A DNA stretch of 64,000 nt from the NCBI GenBank assembly GCA_038380435.1, contig JAWZYU010000122.1, positions 725,201 through 789,200 of the forward strand, written 5' to 3'. Positions within the stretch are counted from its first letter, which is position 1; each line of letters starts with the position of its first letter. Source of the DNA: Ryuthela nishihirai (Eukaryota > Arthropoda > Arachnida > Araneae > Heptathelidae). Below the pieces are notes generated by a model that did not search any database, had not been told where the DNA came from, and was given only the letters and a program-made list of their open reading frames with translations. This document shows positions 1 to 13,100 of this stretch, in pieces. A program made the position numbers and the translations under genes.

Positions 1-2240
1 GGTCATTTGGCGGGAACTCGTAAGAGGGGCCCGAGACCAAAGGAAGAAAAAACTCACCCGGGACATGAGGCGGGAACACCCAACAGGTGCCCGAGAGCAT
101 AAAAAACTCCCTCCCCCGGGTCATTTGGTGGAAACTCGTAACAGGGGCCCGAGACCACAGGAAGAAAAAACTCCCCCGGGACATGAGGCGGGAACACCCG
201 AGACTTGCCCGAGAGCACAAAAAACTACCTCCCCCGGGTCATGAGGTGGGAACTCGTAACAGGGGCCCGAGACCACAGGAAAAAAAAACTCCCCCGGGAC
301 ATGAGGCGGGAACACCCGACAGGTGCCCGAGAGCACAAAAAACTAAGTCCCCCGGGTCATTTGGCGGGAACTCGTAACAGGGGCCCGAGACCACAGGAAG
401 AAAAAACTCCCAGGGGACATCAGGCGGGAACACCCAACAGTTGCCCGAGAGCACAAAAAACTAATTCCCCCGGGTCATGAGGCGGGAACTCGTAACAGGG
501 GCCAGAGACCTCAGGAAGAAAAAACTCCCCCGGGACATGAGGCGGGAACACCCGACAGTTGCCCGAGAGCACAAAAAACTACCTCCCCCGGGTCATTTGG
601 CGGGAACACGTAACTGGGGCCCGAGACCACAGGAAGAAAAAACTCCCCCGGGACATGAGGCGGGAACACCCGACAGGTGCCCTAGAGCACAAAAAACTAC
701 CTCCCCCTTGTCATTTGGCGGGAACTCGTAACAATGGCCCGAGACCACAGGAAGAAAAACCTCCCCCGGGACATGAGGCGGGAACAGCCAACAGGTGCCC
801 GAGAGCACAAAAAACTACCTCCCCCGGGTCATGAGGCGGGAACTCTTAACAGGGGCCCGAGAACACAGGAAGAAAAAACTCCCCCGGGACATGAGGCGGG
901 AACACCCGACAGTTGCCCGAGAGCACAAAAAACTACCTCCTCCGGGTCATTTGGCGGGAACTCGTAACAGGGGCCCGAGACCACAGGAAGAAAAAACTCC
1001 TCCGGGACATGAGGCGGGAACACCCGACAGGTGCCCGAGAGCACAAAAAACTACCTCCCCCGGGTCATTTGGCGGGAACTCGTAACAGGGGCCGGAGACC
1101 ACTGGAAGAAAAAACTCCCCCGGGACATGAGGCGGGAACACCCGACAGGTGCCCGAGAGCAAAAAAAACTACCTCCCCCGGGTCATTTGGCGGGAACTCG
1201 TAACAGGGGCCCGAGTCCACAGGAAGAAAAAACTCCCCCGGGACATGAGGCGGGAACACCCGACAGGTGCCCGAGAGCACAAAAAACTACATCCCCCGGG
1301 TCATGAGGCGGGAACTCGTAACAGGGGCCCGAGAGCACAGGAAGAAAAAACTCCCCCGGGACCTGAGGCGGGAACACCCGACAGTTGCCCGAGAGCACAA
1401 AAAACTACCTCCCCCGGTTCATTTGGCGGGAACTCGTAACAGGGGACCGAGACCACAGAAAGAAAAAACTCCCCCGGGACATGAGGCGGGAACACCCGAT
1501 AGGTGCCCGAGAGCACAAAAAACTACCTCCCCCGGGTCATGATGCGGGAATTCGTAACAGGGGCCCGAGAACACAGGAAGAAAAAACTCCCCTGGGACCT
1601 GAGGCGGGAACACCCGACAGTTCATCGAGAGCACAAAAAACTACCTCTCCCGGGTCATGAGGTGGGAACTCGTAACAGGGGCCCGAGACCACAGGAAGAA
1701 AAAACTCCCCCGAGACATGAGGCGGGAACACCCGACAGGTGCCCGAGAGCACAAAAAACTACCTCCCCCGGGTCATTTGGCGGGAACTCGTAACAGGGGC
1801 CCGACACCACAGGAACAAAAAACTCCCCCGGGACATGAGGCGGGAACACCCGACAGGTGCCCGAGAGCACAAAAAACTACCTCCCCCGGGTCATGAGGCG
1901 GGAACTCGTAAGAGGTGCCCGAGACCACAGGAAGAAAAAACTCCCCTGGGACCGAGGCGGGAACACCCGACAGGTGCCCGAGAGCACAAAAAATTACCTC
2001 CCCCGGGTCATTTGGCGGGAACTCGTAACAGGTGCCCGAGACTACAGGAAGAAAAACTCCCCCGGGACATGAGGCGGGAACACCCGACAGGTGCCCGAAA
2101 GCACAAAAAACTACCTCCCCCGGGTCATTTGGCGGGAACTCGTAACAGGTGCCCGAGACTACAGGAAGAAAAACTCCCCCGGGACATGAGGCGGGAACAC
2201 CCGACAGGTGCCCGAGAGCACAAAAAACTACCTCCCCCGG
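1..2240 (+). repeat. Forward block F1: simple 118-bp units
   Basis: Nineteen or so ordinary A-B units with little higher-order structure. One unit at 733-740 carries the AATGGCCC variant typical of the 29.5-37.8 kb block, together with AAAACCTCCC and GAACAGCC. The segment 1503-2100 carries a set of private variants (GAACACAGG, CCTGGGACCTGAGG, GAACAAAAAAC, CGTAAGAGGTGCC) that reappear in the same order at 48931-49530, a shift of 47428 bp. There is no gene here. Confidence 0.85.
6..16 (+). promoter_or_regulatory. Representative E2F-like motif TTTGGCGGGAA in half-unit A
   Basis: TTTGGCGGGAA at the start of TTT-type A halves, and GGCGGGAA in most other A and B halves, matches the well-known animal E2F/DP site consensus (TTSSCGC, commonly GGCGGGAA). 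The sequence match is direct. Binding is pure inference: satellite DNA may be methylated or compacted, and a short motif repeated by array amplification does not show selection. This entry stands for a site present in most half-units, roughly a thousand across the window. Confidence 0.3.
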
Positions 2241-2828
2241 GTCATGAGGCGGGAACTCGTAACAGGTGCCCGAGACCACAGGAAGAAAAAACTCCCCCGG
2301 GACATAAGGCGGGAACACCCGACAGGTGCATGAGAGCACAAAAAACTACCTCCCATGTGTCATTTGGCGGGAGCTCGTAACAGGGGCCCGAGACCACAGG
2401 AAGAAAAAACTCGCCCGGGAAAGAGGCGGGAACACCCGTCAGGTGCCCGAGAGCAGAAAAAACTACCTCCCCCGGGTCATTTGGCGGGAACTGGTAACAG
2501 GGGCCTGAGACCACAGGAAGAAAAAACTCACCCGGGACAGGAGGCGGGAACAACCGACAGTAGCCCGAGAGCACAAAGAACTACCTCCCCGGGTCATTTG
2601 GCGGGAAATCGTAACAGGGGCCCGAGACCACAGGAAGAAAAAACTCCCCCGGGACATGTGGCGGGAACACCCGTCAGGTGCCCGAGAACACAAAAAACTA
2701 CCTCCCCTGGGTCATTTGCGGGAACTCGTAACAGGGACCCGAGACCACAGGAAGAAAAAACTCCCCCGGGACATGAGGCGGGAACATCCGACAGGTGCCC
2801 GAGAGCACAAAAAACTACCTCCCCCGGG

Positions 2829-3728
2829 TCATGAGGCGGGAACTCGTAACAGGTGCCCGAGACCACAGGAAGAAAAAACTCCCCCGGGACATAAGGCGGG
2901 AACACCCGACAGGTGCGTGAGAGCACAAAAAACTACCTCCCATGTGTCATTTGGCGGGAGCTCGTAACAGGGGCCCGAGACCACAGGAAGAAAAAACTCG
3001 CCCGGGAAAGAGGCGGGAACACCCGTCAGGTGCCCGAGAGCAGAAAAAACTACCTCCCCCGGGTCATTTGGCGGGAACTGGTAACAGGGGCCTGAGACCA
3101 CAGGAAGAAAAAACTCACCCGGGACAGGAGGCGGGAACAACCCACAGTAGCCCGAGAGCACAAAGAACTACCTCCCCGGGTCATTTGGCGGGAAATCGTA
3201 ACAGGGGCCCGAGACCACAGGAAGAAAAAACTCCCCCGGGACATGAGGCGGGAACATCCGACAGGTGCCCGAGAGCACAAAAAACTAAGTCCCCCGGGTC
3301 ATTTGGCGGGTCATGAGGCGGGAACACCCGACAGTTGCCCGAGAGCACAAAAAACTACCTCCCCCGTGTCATATGGCGGGAACTCGTAACAGGTGCCCGA
3401 GACGACAGGAAGAAAAAACTCCCCCGCGACATGAGGCGGGAACACCCAACAGGTGCCCGAGAGCACAAAAAACTACCTCCCCCGGGTCATGAGGCGGGAA
3501 CTCGTTACAGGTGCCCGAGACCACAGGAAGAAAAAACTCCCCCGGGACATTAGGCGGAAACACCCGTCAGGTGCCCGAGAGCACAAAAAACTACCTCCCC
3601 CGGGTCATTTGGCGGGAACTCGTAACAGGGGCCTGAGACCACAGGAAGGAAAAACTCCCCCGGGACATGAGGCGGGAACACCCTACAGTTGCCCGAGGGC
3701 ACAAAAAACTACCTCCCACAGGTCATGA
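2829..3728 (+). repeat. Higher-order copy 1 of the 0.9-1.0 kb F2 cassette
   Basis: This segment matches 4373-5390 variant for variant on both sides of the deletion junction (for example GTGTCATATGG, GAGACGACAGG, CTCGTTACAGG, CATTAGGCGGAAAC, GAGGGCACAAAA). The later copy contains an extra 118-bp unit with GAGAACACAAAA and TCATTTGCGGGAACTCG. Both share the truncated A half. Confidence 0.8.
3299..3312 (+). other. 48-bp deletion junction: truncated A half fused to B
   Basis: Only TCATTTGGCGGG of an A half remains; it runs straight into TCATGAGGCGGGAACACC, a B half whose first base is T. A normal A half is 60 bp and here 12 bp are left. The same fusion occurs with its first TCAT at 3299, 4961, 6799, 10755, 48777, 52915, 53692 and 55710. 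It is always preceded by CTAAGTCCCCCGGG (CTAAGTCCACCGGG at 53692) and by a B half with GAACATCCGAC. Eight identical junctions imply one deletion that was later copied, so this is a good lineage tag. Confidence 0.85.
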
Positions 3729-4372
3729 GGCGGGAACTCGTAACAGGGTCCCGAGACCACAGGAAGAAATAACTCCCCCGGGACATGAGGCGGGAACACC
3801 CGACAGTTACCCGAGAGCACAAAAAACTACCTCCCCCGGGTCATGAGGCGGGAACTTGTAACAGGGGCCCGAGACTACAGGAAGAAAAAACTCCCCCGGG
3901 ACATGAGGCAGGAACACCCGACAGGTGCCCGAGAGCACAAAAAACTACCTCCCATGGGTCATTTGGCGGGAACTCGTAACAGGGGCAAGACACCACAGGA
4001 AGAAAAAACTCCCCCGGGACATGAGGCGGGAAAACCCGACAGGTGCCCGAGAGCACAAAAAACTACCTCCCACAGGTCATTTGGCGGGAACTCGTAACAG
4101 GGGCCCGACACCACAGGAAGAAAAAACTCCCCCGGGTCATTTGGCGGGAACTCGTAACAGGGGCCCGAGACCACAGGAAGAAAAATCTGCCCCGGGACAT
4201 GAGGCGGGAACACCCGACAGGTGCCCGCGAGCACAAAAAACTACCTCCCCCGGGTCATGAGGCGGGAACTCGTAACAGGTGCCCGAGACCACAGGAAGAA
4301 AAAACTCCCCCGGGACATGAGGCGGGAACACCCGACAGTTGCCCGAGTGCACAAAAAACTACCTCCCCCGGG

Positions 4373-5390
4373 TCATGAGGCGGGAACTCGTAACAGGTGC
4401 CCGAGACCACAGGAAGAAAAAACTCCCCCGGGACATAAGGCGGGAACACCCGACAGGTGCGTGAGAGCACAAAAAACTACCTCCCATGTGTCATTTGGCG
4501 GGAGCTCGTAACAGGGGCCCGAGACCACAGGAAGAAAAAACTCGCCCGGGAAAGAGGCGGGAACACCCGTCAGGTGCCCGAGAGCAGAAAAAACTACCTC
4601 CCCCGGGTCATTTGGCGGGAACTGGTAACAGGGGCCTGAGACCACAGGAAGAAAAAACTCACCCGGGACAGGAGGCGGGAACAACCGACAGTAGCCCGAG
4701 AGCACAAAGAACTACCTCCCCGGGTCATTTGGCGGGAAATCGTAACAGGGGCCCGAGACCACAGGAAGAAAAAACTCCCCCGGGACATGAGGCGGGAACA
4801 CCCGTCAGGTGCCCGAGAACACAAAAAACTACCTCCCCTGGGTCATTTGCGGGAACTCGTAACAGGGACCCGAGACCACAGGAAGAAAAAACTCCCCCGG
4901 GACATGAGGCGGGGAACATCCGACAGGTGCCCGAGAGCACAAAAAACTAAGTCCCCCGGGTCATTTGGCGGGTCATGAGGCGGGAACACCCGACAGTTGC
5001 CCGAGAGCACAAAAAACTACCTCCCCCGTGTCATATGGCGGGAACTCGTAACAGGTGCCCGAGACGACAGGAAGAAAAAACTCCCCCGCGACATGAGGCG
5101 GGAACACCCAACAGGTGCCCGAGAGCACAAAAAACTACCTCCCCCGGGTCATGAGGCGGGAACTCGTTACAGGTGCCCGAGACCACAGGAAGAAAAAACT
5201 CCCCCGGGACATTAGGCGGAAACACCCGTCAGGTGCCCGAGAGCACAAAAAACTACCTCCCCCGGGTCATTTGGCGGGAACTCGTAACAGGGGCCTGAGA
5301 CCACAGGAAGGAAAAACTCCCCCGGGACATGAGGCGGGAACACCCTACAGTTGCCCGAGGGCACAAAAAACTACCTCCCACAGGTCATGA
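4373..5390 (+). repeat. Higher-order copy 2 of the F2 cassette (one extra unit)
   Basis: Counterpart of 2829-3728. The left part is shifted 1544 bp and the right part 1662 bp, a difference of exactly one 118-bp unit. This is the expected signature of unequal exchange or replication slippage by one unit after the block duplicated. Confidence 0.8.
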
Positions 5391-7130
5391 GGCGGGAACT
5401 CGTAACAGGGGCCCGAGACCACAGGAAGAAATAACTCCCCCGGGACATGAGGCAGGAACACCCGACAGGTGCCCGAGAGCACAAAAAACTACCTCCCCCG
5501 GATCATGAGGCGGGAACTCGTAACAGGTGCCCGAGACCACAGGAAGAAAAAACTCCCCCGGGACATGAGGCGGGAACACCCGACAGTTGCCCGAGTGCAC
5601 AAAAAACTACCTCCCCCGGGTCATGAGGCGGGAACTCGTAACAGGTGCCCGAGGCCACAGGAAGAAAAAACTCCCCCGGGACATGAGGCGGGAACACTCG
5701 ACAGTTACCCGAGAGCACAAAAAACTACCTCCCCCGGGTCATGAGGCGGGAACTTGTAACAGGGGCCCGAGACTACAGGAAGAAAAAACTCCCCCGGGAC
5801 ATGAGGCAGGAACACCCGACAGGTGCCCGAGAGCACAAAAAACTACCTCCCCCGGATCATGAGGCGGGAACTCGTAACAGGTGCCCGAGACCACAGGAAG
5901 AAAAAACTCCCCCGGGACATGAGGCGGGAACACCCGACAGTTGCCCGAGTGCACAAAAAACTACCTCCCCCGGGTCATGAGGCGGGAACTCGTAACAGGT
6001 GCCCGAGGCCACAGGAAGAAAAAACTCCCCCGGGACATGAGGCGGGAACACCCGACAGTTGCCCGAGTGCACAAAAAACTACCTCCCCCGGGTCATGAGG
6101 CGGGAACTCGTAACAGGTGCCCGAGACCACAGGAAGAAAAAACTCCCCCGGGACATGAGGCGGGAACACCCGACAGGTGCGTGAGAGCACAAAAAACTAC
6201 CTCCCCCGGGTCATTTTGCGGGAACTCGTAACAGGTGCCCGAGACCACAGGAAGAAAAAACTCCCCCGGGACATGAGGCGGGAACACCCGACTGGTGCCC
6301 GCGAGCACAAAAAACTACCTCCCCTGTGTCATTTGGCGGGAGCTCGTAACAGGGGCCCGAGACCACAGGAAGAAAAAACTCCCCCGGGAAATGAGGCGGG
6401 AACACCCGTCAGGTGCCCGAGAGCAGAAAAAACTACCTCCCCCGGGTCATTTGGCGGGAACTGGTAACAGGGGCCTGAGACCACAGGAAGAAAAAACTCA
6501 CCCGGGACAGGAGGCGGGAACAACCGACAGTTGCCCGAGAGCACAAAGAACTACCTCCCCGGGTCATTTGGCGGGAAATCGTAACAGGGGCCCGAGACCA
6601 CAGGAAGAAAAAACTCCCCCGGGACATGAGGCGGGAACACCCGTCAGGTGCCCGAGAACACAAAAAACTACCTCCCCCGGGTCATTTGCGGGAACTCGTA
6701 ACAGGGACCCGAGACCACAGGAAGAAAAAACTCCCCCGGGACATGAGGCGGGAACATCCGACAGGTGCCCGAGAGCACAAAAAACTAAGTCCCCCGGGTC
6801 ATTTGGCGGGTCATGAGGCGGGAACACCCGACAGTTGCCCGAGAGCACAAAAAACTACCTCCCCCGGGTAATGAGGCGGGAACTCGTTACAGGTGCCCGA
6901 GACCACAGGAAGAAAAAACTCCCCCGGGACATTAGGCGGAAACACCCGTCAGGTGCCCGAGAGCACAAAAAACTACCTCCCCCGGGTCATTTGGCGGGAA
7001 CTCGTAACAGGGGCCTGAGACCACAGGAAGGAAAAACTCCCCCGGGACATGAGGCGGGAACACCCTACAGTTGCCCGAAAGCACAAAAGACTACCTCCCA
7101 CAGGTCATGAGGCGGGAACTCGTAACAGGG

Positions 7131-10100
7131 GCCCGAGACCACAGGAAGAAATAACTCCCCCGGGACATGAGGCGGGAACACCCGACAGTTACCCGAGAGC
7201 ACAAAAAACTACCTCCCCCGGGTCATGAGGCGGGAACTCGTAACAGGGGCCCGAGACTACAGGAAGAAAAAACTCCCCCGGGACATGAGGCAGGAACACC
7301 CGACAGGTGCCCGAGAGCACAAAAAACTACCTCTCCCGGGTCATGAGGCGGGAACTCGTAACAGGTGCCCGAGACCACAGGAAGAAAAAACTACCCCGGG
7401 ACATGAGGCTGGAACACCCGACAGGAGCCCGAGAGCAGAAAAACCTACCTCCCCCGGGTCATTTGGCGGGAACTCGTAACAGGGGCCCGAGACCACAGGA
7501 AGAAAAAACTCCCCCGGGACATGAGGCGGGAACACCCGACAGGTGCCCGAGAGCACAAAAAACTACCTCTCCCGGGTCATGAGGCGGGAACTCGTAACAG
7601 GGGCCCGAGACTACAGGAAGAAAAAACTCCCCCGGGACGTGAGGCAGGAACACCCGACAGGTGCCCGAGAGCACAAAAAACTACCTCTCCCGGGTCATGA
7701 GGCGGGAACTCGTAACAGGGGCCCGAGACCACAGGAAGAAAAAACTCCCCCGGGACATGAGGCGGGAACAACCGACAGGTGCCCGAGAGCAAAAAAAACT
7801 ACCTCCCCCAGGTCATTTGGCGGGAACTCGTAACAGGGGCCCGAGACCACAGGAAGAAAAAACTCCCCCGGGACATGAGGCGGGAACACCCGACAGTTGC
7901 CCGAGAGCACAAAAAACTACCTCCCCCGGGTAATGAGGCGGGAACTCGTAACAGGGGCCAGAGACCACAGGAAGAAAAAACTCCCCCGGGACATGAGGCG
8001 GGAACACCCGACAGGTGCCCGAGATCACAAAAAACTACCTCCCCCGGGTCATTTGGCGGGAACACGTAACAGGGGCCCGAGTCCACAGGAAGAAAAAACT
8101 CCCCCGAGATATGAGGCGGGAACACCCGACAGGTGCCCGAGAGCACAAAAAACTACCTCCCCCGGGTCATTTGGCGGGAACACGTAACAGGGGCCCGAGA
8201 CCACAGGAAGAAAAAACTCCCCCGGGACATGAGGCGGGAACACCCGACAGGTGCCCGAGAGCACAAAAAACTACCTCCCCCGGGTCATTTGGCGGGAACT
8301 CGTAACAGGGGCCCGAGACCACAGGAAGGAAAAATTCCCCGGGACATGAGGCGGGAACACGCGACAGGTGCACGAGAGCACAAATAACTACCTCCCTGGG
8401 TCATTTGGCGGGAACTCGTAACAGGGGCCCGAGACCACAGGAAGAAAAAACTCCCCCGGGACATGAGGCGGGAACACCCGACAGGTGCCCGAGAGCACAA
8501 AAATCTACCTTCCCCGGGCCATTTGTCGGGAACTCGTAACAGGGGCCCGAGACCACAGGAAGAAAAAACTCCCCCGGGACATGAGGCGGGAACACCCGAC
8601 AGGTGCCCGAGAGCACAAAAAACTACCTCCCCCGGGTCATTTGGCGGGAACTCGTAACAGGGGCCCGAGACCACAGGAAGAAAAAACTCCCCCGGGTCAT
8701 GAGGCAGGAACACCCGACAGTTGCCCGAGAGCAAAAAAACTACCTCCCCCATGTCATGAGGCGGGAACTCGTAACAGGCGCCCGAGACCACAGGAAGAAA
8801 AAACTCCCCCGGGACATGAGGCGGGAACACCCGACAGTTGCCCAAGAGCACAAAAAACTACCTCCCCCGGGTCATATGGCGGGAACTCGTAACAGGGGCC
8901 CGAGACCACAGGAAGAAAAAACTCCCCCTGGACATGAGGTGGGAATACCCGACAGTTGCCTGAGAGCACAAAAAACTACCTCCCCCGGGTCATGAGGCGG
9001 GAACTCGTAACACGGGCCCGAGACCACAGGAAGAAAAAACTCCCCCGGGACATGAGGAGGGAACACCCGACAGGTGCCCGAGAGCACAAAAAACTACCTC
9101 CCCGGGTCATTTGGCGGGAACTCATAACAGGGGCCCGAGACCACAGGAAGAAAAAACTCCCCCGGGACATGAGGCGGGAACACCCGACAGTTGCCCGAGA
9201 GCAAAAAAAACTACCTCCCCCGTGTCATGAGGCGGGAACTCGTAACAGGGGCCCGAGACCACAGGAAGAAAAAACTCCCCCGGGACATGAGGCGGGAACA
9301 CCCAACAGTTGCCCGAGAGCACAAAAAACTACCTCCCCCGGGTTATATGGCGGGAACTCGTAACAGGGGCCCGAGACCACAGGAAGAAAAAACTCCCCCG
9401 GGAGATGAGGAGGGAACACCCGACAGGTGCCCGAGAGCACAAAAAACTACCTCCCCCGGGTCATTTGGCGGGAACTCGTAACAGGGGCCTGAGACCACAA
9501 GGAGGAAAAACTCCCCCGGGACATGAGGCGGGAACACCCGACAGTTGCCCGAGAGCACAAAAAACTACCTCCCACAGGTCATGAGGCGGGAACTCGTAAC
9601 AGGGGCCCGAGACCACAGGAAGAAAAAACTCCCCCGGGACATGAGGAGGGAACACCCGACAGGTGCCCGAGAGCACAAAAAACTACTTCCCCGGGTCATT
9701 TGGCGGGAACTCATAACAGGGGCCCGAGACCACAGGAAGAAAAAACTCCCCCGGGACATGAGGCGGGAACACCCGACAGTTGTCCGAGAGCAAAAAAAAC
9801 TACCTCCCCCGGGTCATGAGTCGGGAACTCGTAACAGGGGCCCGAGACCACAGGAAGAAAAAACTCCCCCGGGACATGAGGCGGGAACACCCAACAGTTG
9901 CCCGAGAGCACAAAAAACTACCTCCCCCGGGTCATATGGCGGGAACTCGTAACAGGGGCCCGAGACCACAGGAAGAAAAAACTCCCCCGGGAGATGAGGC
10001 GGGAACACCCGACAGGTGCCCGAGAGCACAAAAAACTACCTCCCCCGGGTCATTTGGCGGGAACTCGTAACAGGGGCCCGAGACCACAGGAAGAAAAAAT

Positions 10101-13100
10101 TCCCCGGGACATGAGGCGGGAACACCCGACAGTTGCCCGAGAGCACAAAAAACTACCTCCCCCGGGTCATGAGGCGGGAACTCGTAACAGGGGCCCGAGA
10201 CCACAGGAAGGAAAAACTCCCCCGGGACATGAGGCGGGAACACCCGACTGGTGCCCGCGAGCACAAAAAACTACCTCCCCTGCGTCATTTGGCGGGAACT
10301 CGTAACAGGGACCCGAGACCACAGGAAGAAAAAACTCCCCCAGGACATGAGGCGGGAACACCCGTCAGGTGCCCGAGAGCACAAAAACTACCTCCCCCGG
10401 GTCATTTGGCGGGAACTCGTAACAGGGGCCTGAGACCACAGGAAGAAAAAACTCACCCGGGACAGGAGGCGGGAACAACCGACAGTTGCCCGAGAGCACA
10501 AAAAACTACCTCCCCCGGGTCATTTGGCGGGAAATCGTAACAGGGGCCCGAGACCACAGGAAGAAAAAACTCCCCCGGGACATGAGGCGGGAACACCCGT
10601 CAGGTGCCCGAGAGCACAAAAAACTACCTCCCCCGGGTCATTTGCGGGAACTCGTAACAGGGACCCGAGACCACAGGAAGAAAAAACTCCCCCGGGACAT
10701 GAGGCGGGAACATCCGACAGGTGCCCGAGAGCACAAAAAACTAAGTCCCCCGGGTCATTTGGCGGGTCATGAGGCGGGAACACCCGACAGTTGCCCGAGA
10801 GCACAAAAAACTACCTCCCCCGGGTCATATGGCGGGAACTCGTAACAGGTGCCCGAGACCACAGGAAGAAAAAACTCCCCCGCGACATGAGGCGGGAACA
10901 CCCTACAGGTGCCCGAGAGCACAAAAAACTACCTCCCCCGGGTCATGAGGCGGGAACTCGTAACAGGGGCCCGAGACCACAGGAAGAAAAAACTCCCCCG
11001 GGACATGAGGCGGGAACACCCAACAGTTGCCCGAGAGCACAAAAAACTACCTCCCCCGGGTCATATGGCGGGAACTCGTAACAGGGGCCCGAGACCACAG
11101 GAAGAAAAAACTCCCCCGGGAGATGAGGCGGGAACACCCGACAGGTGCCCGAGAGCACAAAAAACTACCTCCCCCGGGTCATTTGGCGGGAACTCGTAAC
11201 AGGGGCCCGAGACCACAGGAAGAAAAAACTCCCCCGGGACATGAGGCGGGAACACCCGACAGTTGCCCGAGAGCACAAAAAACTACCTCCCCCGGGTCAT
11301 GAGGCGGGAACACGTAACAGGGGCCCGAGACCACAGGAAGAAAAAACTCCCGAGGGACATGAGGCAGGAACACCCAACAGTTGCCCGAGAGCACAAAAAA
11401 CTACCTCCCCCGGGTCATATGGCGGGAACTCGTAACAGGGGCCCGAGACCACAGGAAGAAAAAACTTCCCCGGGATATGAATCGGGAACACCCGACAGGT
11501 GCCCAAGAACACAAAAAACTACCTCCCCCCGGGTCATGAGGCGGGAACTCGTAACAGGGGCCCGAGACCACAGGAAGAAAAAACTCCCCCGGGACATGAG
11601 GCGGGAACACTCGACAGGTGCCCGAGAGCACAAAAAACTACCTCCCACGGGTCATGAGGCGGGAACTCGTAACAGGTGCCCGAGACCACAGGAAGAAAAA
11701 TCTCCCCCGGGACATTAGGCGGAAACACCCGTCAGGTGCCCGAGAGCACAAAAAACTACCTCCCCCGGGTCATTTGGCGGGAACTCGTAACAGGGGCCTG
11801 AGACCACAAGAAGGAAAAACTCCCCCGGGACATGAGGCGGGAACACCCGACAGTTGCCCGAGAGCACAAAAAACTACCTCCCACAGGTCATGAGGCGGGA
11901 ACTCGTAACAGGGGCCCGAGACCACAGGAAGAAATAACTCCCCCGGGACATGAGGCGGGAACACCCGACAGTTACCCGAGAGGACAAAAAACTACCTCCC
12001 CCGGGTCATGAGGCGGGAACTCGTAACAGGGGCCCGAGACTACAGGAAGAAAAAACTCCCCCGGGACATGAGGCAGGAACACCCGACAGGTGCCCGAGAG
12101 CACAAAAAACTACCTCCCCCGGGTCATGAGGCGGGAACTCGTAACAGGTGCTCGAGACCACAGGAAGAAAAAAATCCCCCGTGACATGAGGTGGGAACAC
12201 CCGTCAGTTGCCCGAGAGCACAAAAAACTACCTCCTCCGGGTCATTTGGCCGGAACTCGTAACAGGTGCCCGAGACCACAGGAAGAAAAAACTCCCCCGG
12301 GACATGAGGCGGGAACACCCGAGAGTTGCCCGAGAGCACAAAAAACTACCTCCCCCGGGTCATGAGGCGGGAACTCGTAATAGGGGCCCGAGACCACAGG
12401 AAGAAAAAACTCCCCCGGGACTTGAGGCGGGAACACCCGACAGGTGCCCAAGAGCACAAAAAACTACCTCCCCCGGGTCATTTGGCGGGAACTCGTAACA
12501 GGGGCCCGAGACCACAGGAAGAAAAAACTCCCCCGGGACATGAGACGGGAACACCCGTTAGGAGCCCGAGAGCACAAAAAACTACCTCCCCCGGGTCATG
12601 ATGCGGGAACTCGTAACAGGGGCGCGACACCACAGGAAGAAAAAACTCCCCCGGGACATGAGGCAGGAACACCCGACAGGTGCCCGAGAGCAAAAAAAAC
12701 TACCTCCCCAGGTCATTTGGCGGGAACTTGTAACAGGGGCCCGAGACCACAGGAAGAAAAAACTCCCCAGGGACATGAGGCGGGAACACACGACAGTTGC
12801 CCGAGAGCACAAAAAACTACCTCCCCCGGGTCATGAGGCGGGAACTCGTAACAGGGGCCCGAGACCACAGGAAGAAAAAACTCCCCCGGGACATGAGGCG
12901 GGAACACCCGACAGTTGCCCGAGAGCACAAAAAACTATCTCCCCCGGGTCATGAGGCGGGAACTCGTAACAGGGGCCCGAGACCACAGGAAGAAAAAACT
13001 CCCCCGGGACATGAGGCAGGAACACCCGACAGGTGCCCAAGAGCACAAAAAACTACCTCCCCAGGTCATTTGGCGGGAACTCGTAACAGGGGCCCGAGAC

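Larger units (their letters stand above)
2241..7130 (+). repeat. Forward block F2: higher-order repeat family with deletion junction
   Basis: This block is built from repeated multi-unit cassettes. A group of about five units marked by GACATAAGGCGGG, GTGCGTGAGAG (GTGCATGAGAG in the first), CATGTGTCATTTGG, GGGAGCTCG and CCCGGGAAAGAGGCGGG starts near 2242, 2829 and 4373, and a relative occurs at about 6093-6816. In the last three groups these units are followed by the 48-bp deletion junction and then by units with CATTAGGCGGAAACACC. Relative to 2829-3728, the copy at 4373-5390 has one extra 118-bp unit (shift 1544 bp on the left, 1662 bp on the right). The same family recurs at about 52.3-54 kb. 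Confidence 0.85.

Noticed and set aside
8691..8760. Apparent A-to-A fusion at TCATGAGGCAGGAACACC
   Set aside because: This is a B half with an A-to-T change in its first base (also at about 15773, 19597 and 28309). The body is B, so alternation is intact.
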